Below, one piece after another: positions 32,647 to 34,396 of a DNA stretch of 34,396 bases. This DNA comes from Victivallales bacterium. Lineage in GTDB: Bacteria; Verrucomicrobiota; Lentisphaeria; Oligosphaerales; Oligosphaeraceae. The position numbers and the translations under genes were made by a program. The number at the start of each line of letters is the position of its first letter. Position 1 is the stretch's first letter. The notes below the pieces were generated by a model. The model was given only the letters and a program-made list of their open reading frames with translations. It searched no databases and had not been told where the DNA came from. The DNA lies in the NCBI GenBank assembly GCA_017535315.1, contig JAFXUD010000029.1, positions 1 through 34,396 on the forward strand, written 5' to 3'.

Positions 32647-34396
32647 ATGCGCAAAACCCTTCTCCTCTTCCTGTGTCTTCTCTGCCCGCTGGCCCTGCTG
32701 GCGGAAATCCGCGTCACCAGCGTCACGGTGAAGCCGCGCTGGCCCTGGAGCGGGCTGGTCGATGTCACCTACACGGTCGAGGGCGAGCCTGGCGAGTACT
32801 GCTCGGTCAGCTTCTCGGGCCACGACCTGGCGCGGGACGAGGCCATCGAGATGAAGAGCATGAGCGGCGCGGGCACCACCAGGTTCCTGCTCTCCCCAGG
32901 CATCCACACCGCGACCTGGGACGCCGCCAAGGATCTGCCTAAGGAGTTCCACACCCCCAGCTTCGCCGTGGACGTCGAAGCGACCGCCGTGACTGAGCCG
33001 CCCTATCTGGTGGTGGAGCTCGTGGAGGGCGCGGACCACTATCCCGTCGGCTATGCCCTGACGCCCCCCGCCGACATTGAGAACGACGACGCCTGCCGCA
33101 CCAACGAGCTCTGGCTCCGCCGCATCCCCAAGGGCAGCTTCCAGATGGGCAGCCCCGAGGGCGAGACGGGGCGGTTTGACGACGAGGAGCCGCATGACGT
33201 CACGCTGACGGAGGACTACTACGTCGGCCTCTTCGAGTGCACGCAGAGGCAGTGGGAGCTGGTCATGGGCGACCGCCCCAGCTACTTCAAAAACAACCAC
33301 GCCTACAAGACCCGCCCCGTGGAGCAGGTCTCCTACGACAAAGTTCGGGGCGATGTCTGGCCCGACGAAAGGCACATCGTGGACCCCGCCTCCTTCATGG
33401 GGCGTCTCCAGGCGAGGACGGGACTGCGCTTCGACCTGCCCACCGAGGCGCAGTGGGAGCACGCCTGCCGCGCGGGAACCGACAAGGCCCTGAACTCGCG
33501 CGAGGACCTCTCCAATGAGGAAGAGGACAAGAAGGTGGACAAGGTCGGCAGGTACAAGCATAACGGCGGCGAGGAAGGCAAGGACAACCGCGAGTGTGAC
33601 GCTTCACAGGGGACGGCGACGGTCGGCTCCTACCAGCCGAACGACTGGGGGCTCTACGACTGCCACGGGAACGTCTGCGAATGGTGCCTGGACTGGTACG
33701 AGGAGGAGCTTGGCGCCTCGGCGGCGACCGACCCCGTCGGCCCAAACTCCAACGAGGACAATTACCGTGTCGCCAAGGGCGGCAGCTGGGAGCAGAACGC
33801 GCGGAGATGCCGCTCCGCCTACCGCCTGAACAGCTCGTCGGACGAGCCCGACAGAAGGATCGGCTTCCGCGTCGCCTGCCTGCCCGACGAGAAGGCCTAT
33901 CTGGTCATCGACCTCGCGGGCGGCCCCAATGCCGAGAGCTATCCCCACCGCTACTCCGAGCTTCCGCCAGATTTCTCGAATGACGCCTGCCGCACGACGG
34001 AGCTGTGGCTCCGCCGCATCCCCAGGGGCGCCTTCCAGATGGGAAGCCCCAACGGCGAGACGGGGCGGGATGACGACGAGGATCGGCATAAGGTCACGCT
34101 GAGGGAGGACTACTACGTCGGCCTCTTCGAGTGCACGCAGAGGCAGTGGGAGCTGGTCATGGGCGACCGCCCCAGCTACTTCAAAAACGATGCCTGCTAC
34201 GCCACCCGCCCAGTGGAGCAGGTCTCCCACAACGACGTCCGAGGCATCGTCTGGCCCGACAGCAGGCACATCGTCGCCCCCGCCTCCTTCATGGGGCTTC
34301 TCCAAATGAAGACGGGGCTGATCCTCGACCTGCCGACGGAGGCGCAGTGGGAGTACGCGTGCCGCGCGGGCACCACCACCGCCCTGAACTCGGGGA
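32647..34396 (+). CDS. Secreted protein with tandem SUMF1 (FGE-like) domains, 3' truncated by window
   Basis: The frame stays open from the ATG at 32647 to the window end (at least 583 codons). Signal peptide MRKTLLLFLCLLCPLALLA. Residues ~20-120 are a beta-sandwich-like N-terminal region. Domain 1 (~150-415) has IPKGSFQMGSPEGETG, LPTEAQWEHACRAGT, GNVCEWCLDWY and IGFRVAC, the SUMF1/formylglycine-generating signatures. Domain 2 (from ~450) repeats them and runs off the window. The catalytic Cys pair of true FGEs is not seen in domain 1 (RRCRSAYR has one Cys only), so a sugar- or protein-binding role is likelier than sulfatase maturation. An 84-nt perfect repeat (33211-33294 and 34105-34188) links the domains. 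Coding is visibly more GC-rich than neighbours. Confidence 0.88.
   Translation, partial: MRKTLLLFLCLLCPLALLAEIRVTSVTVKPRWPWSGLVDVTYTVEGEPGEYCSVSFSGHDLARDEAIEMKSMSGAGTTRFLLSPGIHTATWDAAKDLPKEFHTPSFAVDVEATAVTEPPYLVVELVEGADHYPVGYALTPPADIENDDACRTNELWLRRIPKGSFQMGSPEGETGRFDDEEPHDVTLTEDYYVGLFECTQRQWELVMGDRPSYFKNNHAYKTRPVEQVSYDKVRGDVWPDERHIVDPASFMGRLQARTGLRFDLPTEAQWEHACRAGTDKALNSREDLSNEEEDKKVDKVGRYKHNGGEEGKDNRECDASQGTATVGSYQPNDWGLYDCHGNVCEWCLDWYEEELGASAATDPVGPNSNEDNYRVAKGGSWEQNARRCRSAYRLNSSSDEPDRRIGFRVACLPDEKAYLVIDLAGGPNAESYPHRYSELPPDFSNDACRTTELWLRRIPRGAFQMGSPNGETGRDDDEDRHKVTLREDYYVGLFECTQRQWELVMGDRPSYFKNDACYATRPVEQVSHNDVRGIVWPDSRHIVAPASFMGLLQMKTGLILDLPTEAQWEYACRAGTTTALNSG

Overview
The window looks like chromosomal DNA of a Gram-negative, PVC-type heterotroph, most likely Lentisphaerota (Victivallales-like). 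This is inferred, not proven. The reasons are two TolC-type outer-membrane channels with periplasmic adaptors, a pseudopilin-like 'FTFTEL' protein of the kind expanded in Lentisphaerae and Planctomycetes, a GluRS with a KPYSKR form of the KMSKS loop, large glycan-active proteins with CBM9/discoidin-like or GHL6-like architecture, and a SUMF1-domain protein. No rRNA, tRNA, CRISPR array, integrase or transposase gene was found.

Layout: (1) 1-840 is a decayed region: a 65-bp minisatellite, a remnant of an AAA-type ATPase gene, and a MITE inserted in that remnant. (2) 841-5302 holds housekeeping genes gltX, der and maf, then a pseudopilin, all on +. (3) 5333-11064 holds two large glycan-related proteins on +, separated by a GC-rich hairpin repeat. 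(4) 11102-18424 (-) is a five-gene export operon: TolC, a cysteine-rich zinc-binding-like cytoplasmic protein, a HlyD adaptor and two ABC half-exporters with complementary active-site degeneracy. (5) 18551-23006 holds a second hairpin-rich element, a secreted SGNH esterase with its own promoter, possible operator and terminator, a second MITE, a three-arm inverted repeat, and a GHL6-like glycosidase. (6) 23089-25466 (-) is a solute-binding protein translationally coupled to a membrane-anchored SpoIIE/RsbU-type phosphatase. (7) 25557-25708 is a third MITE. (8) 25806-30402 (-) is a MacAB-TolC-like efflux operon. (9) 30699-32504 (+) is a long-chain acyl-CoA ligase. (10) 32647 to the window end (+) is a secreted protein with tandem SUMF1/FGE-like domains, cut by the window edge.

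How the genes fit together: the CBM9/discoidin protein, the two GHL6-like proteins and the SGNH esterase suggest polysaccharide deconstruction. The SBP-phosphatase pair could sense a small solute and feed a partner-switching cascade. The two tripartite exporters move unknown substrates.

The best-supported unusual observation is a MITE family. It has three full copies, matching terminal inverted repeats and a perfect 4-bp target duplication at each copy (TCAA, AATT, TTTA). One copy splits the ATPase remnant, and removing it in silico rejoins the reading frame. The best candidates for an undescribed system are the asymmetric ABC exporter operon with its embedded Cys-rich protein, and the SBP-phosphatase pair.
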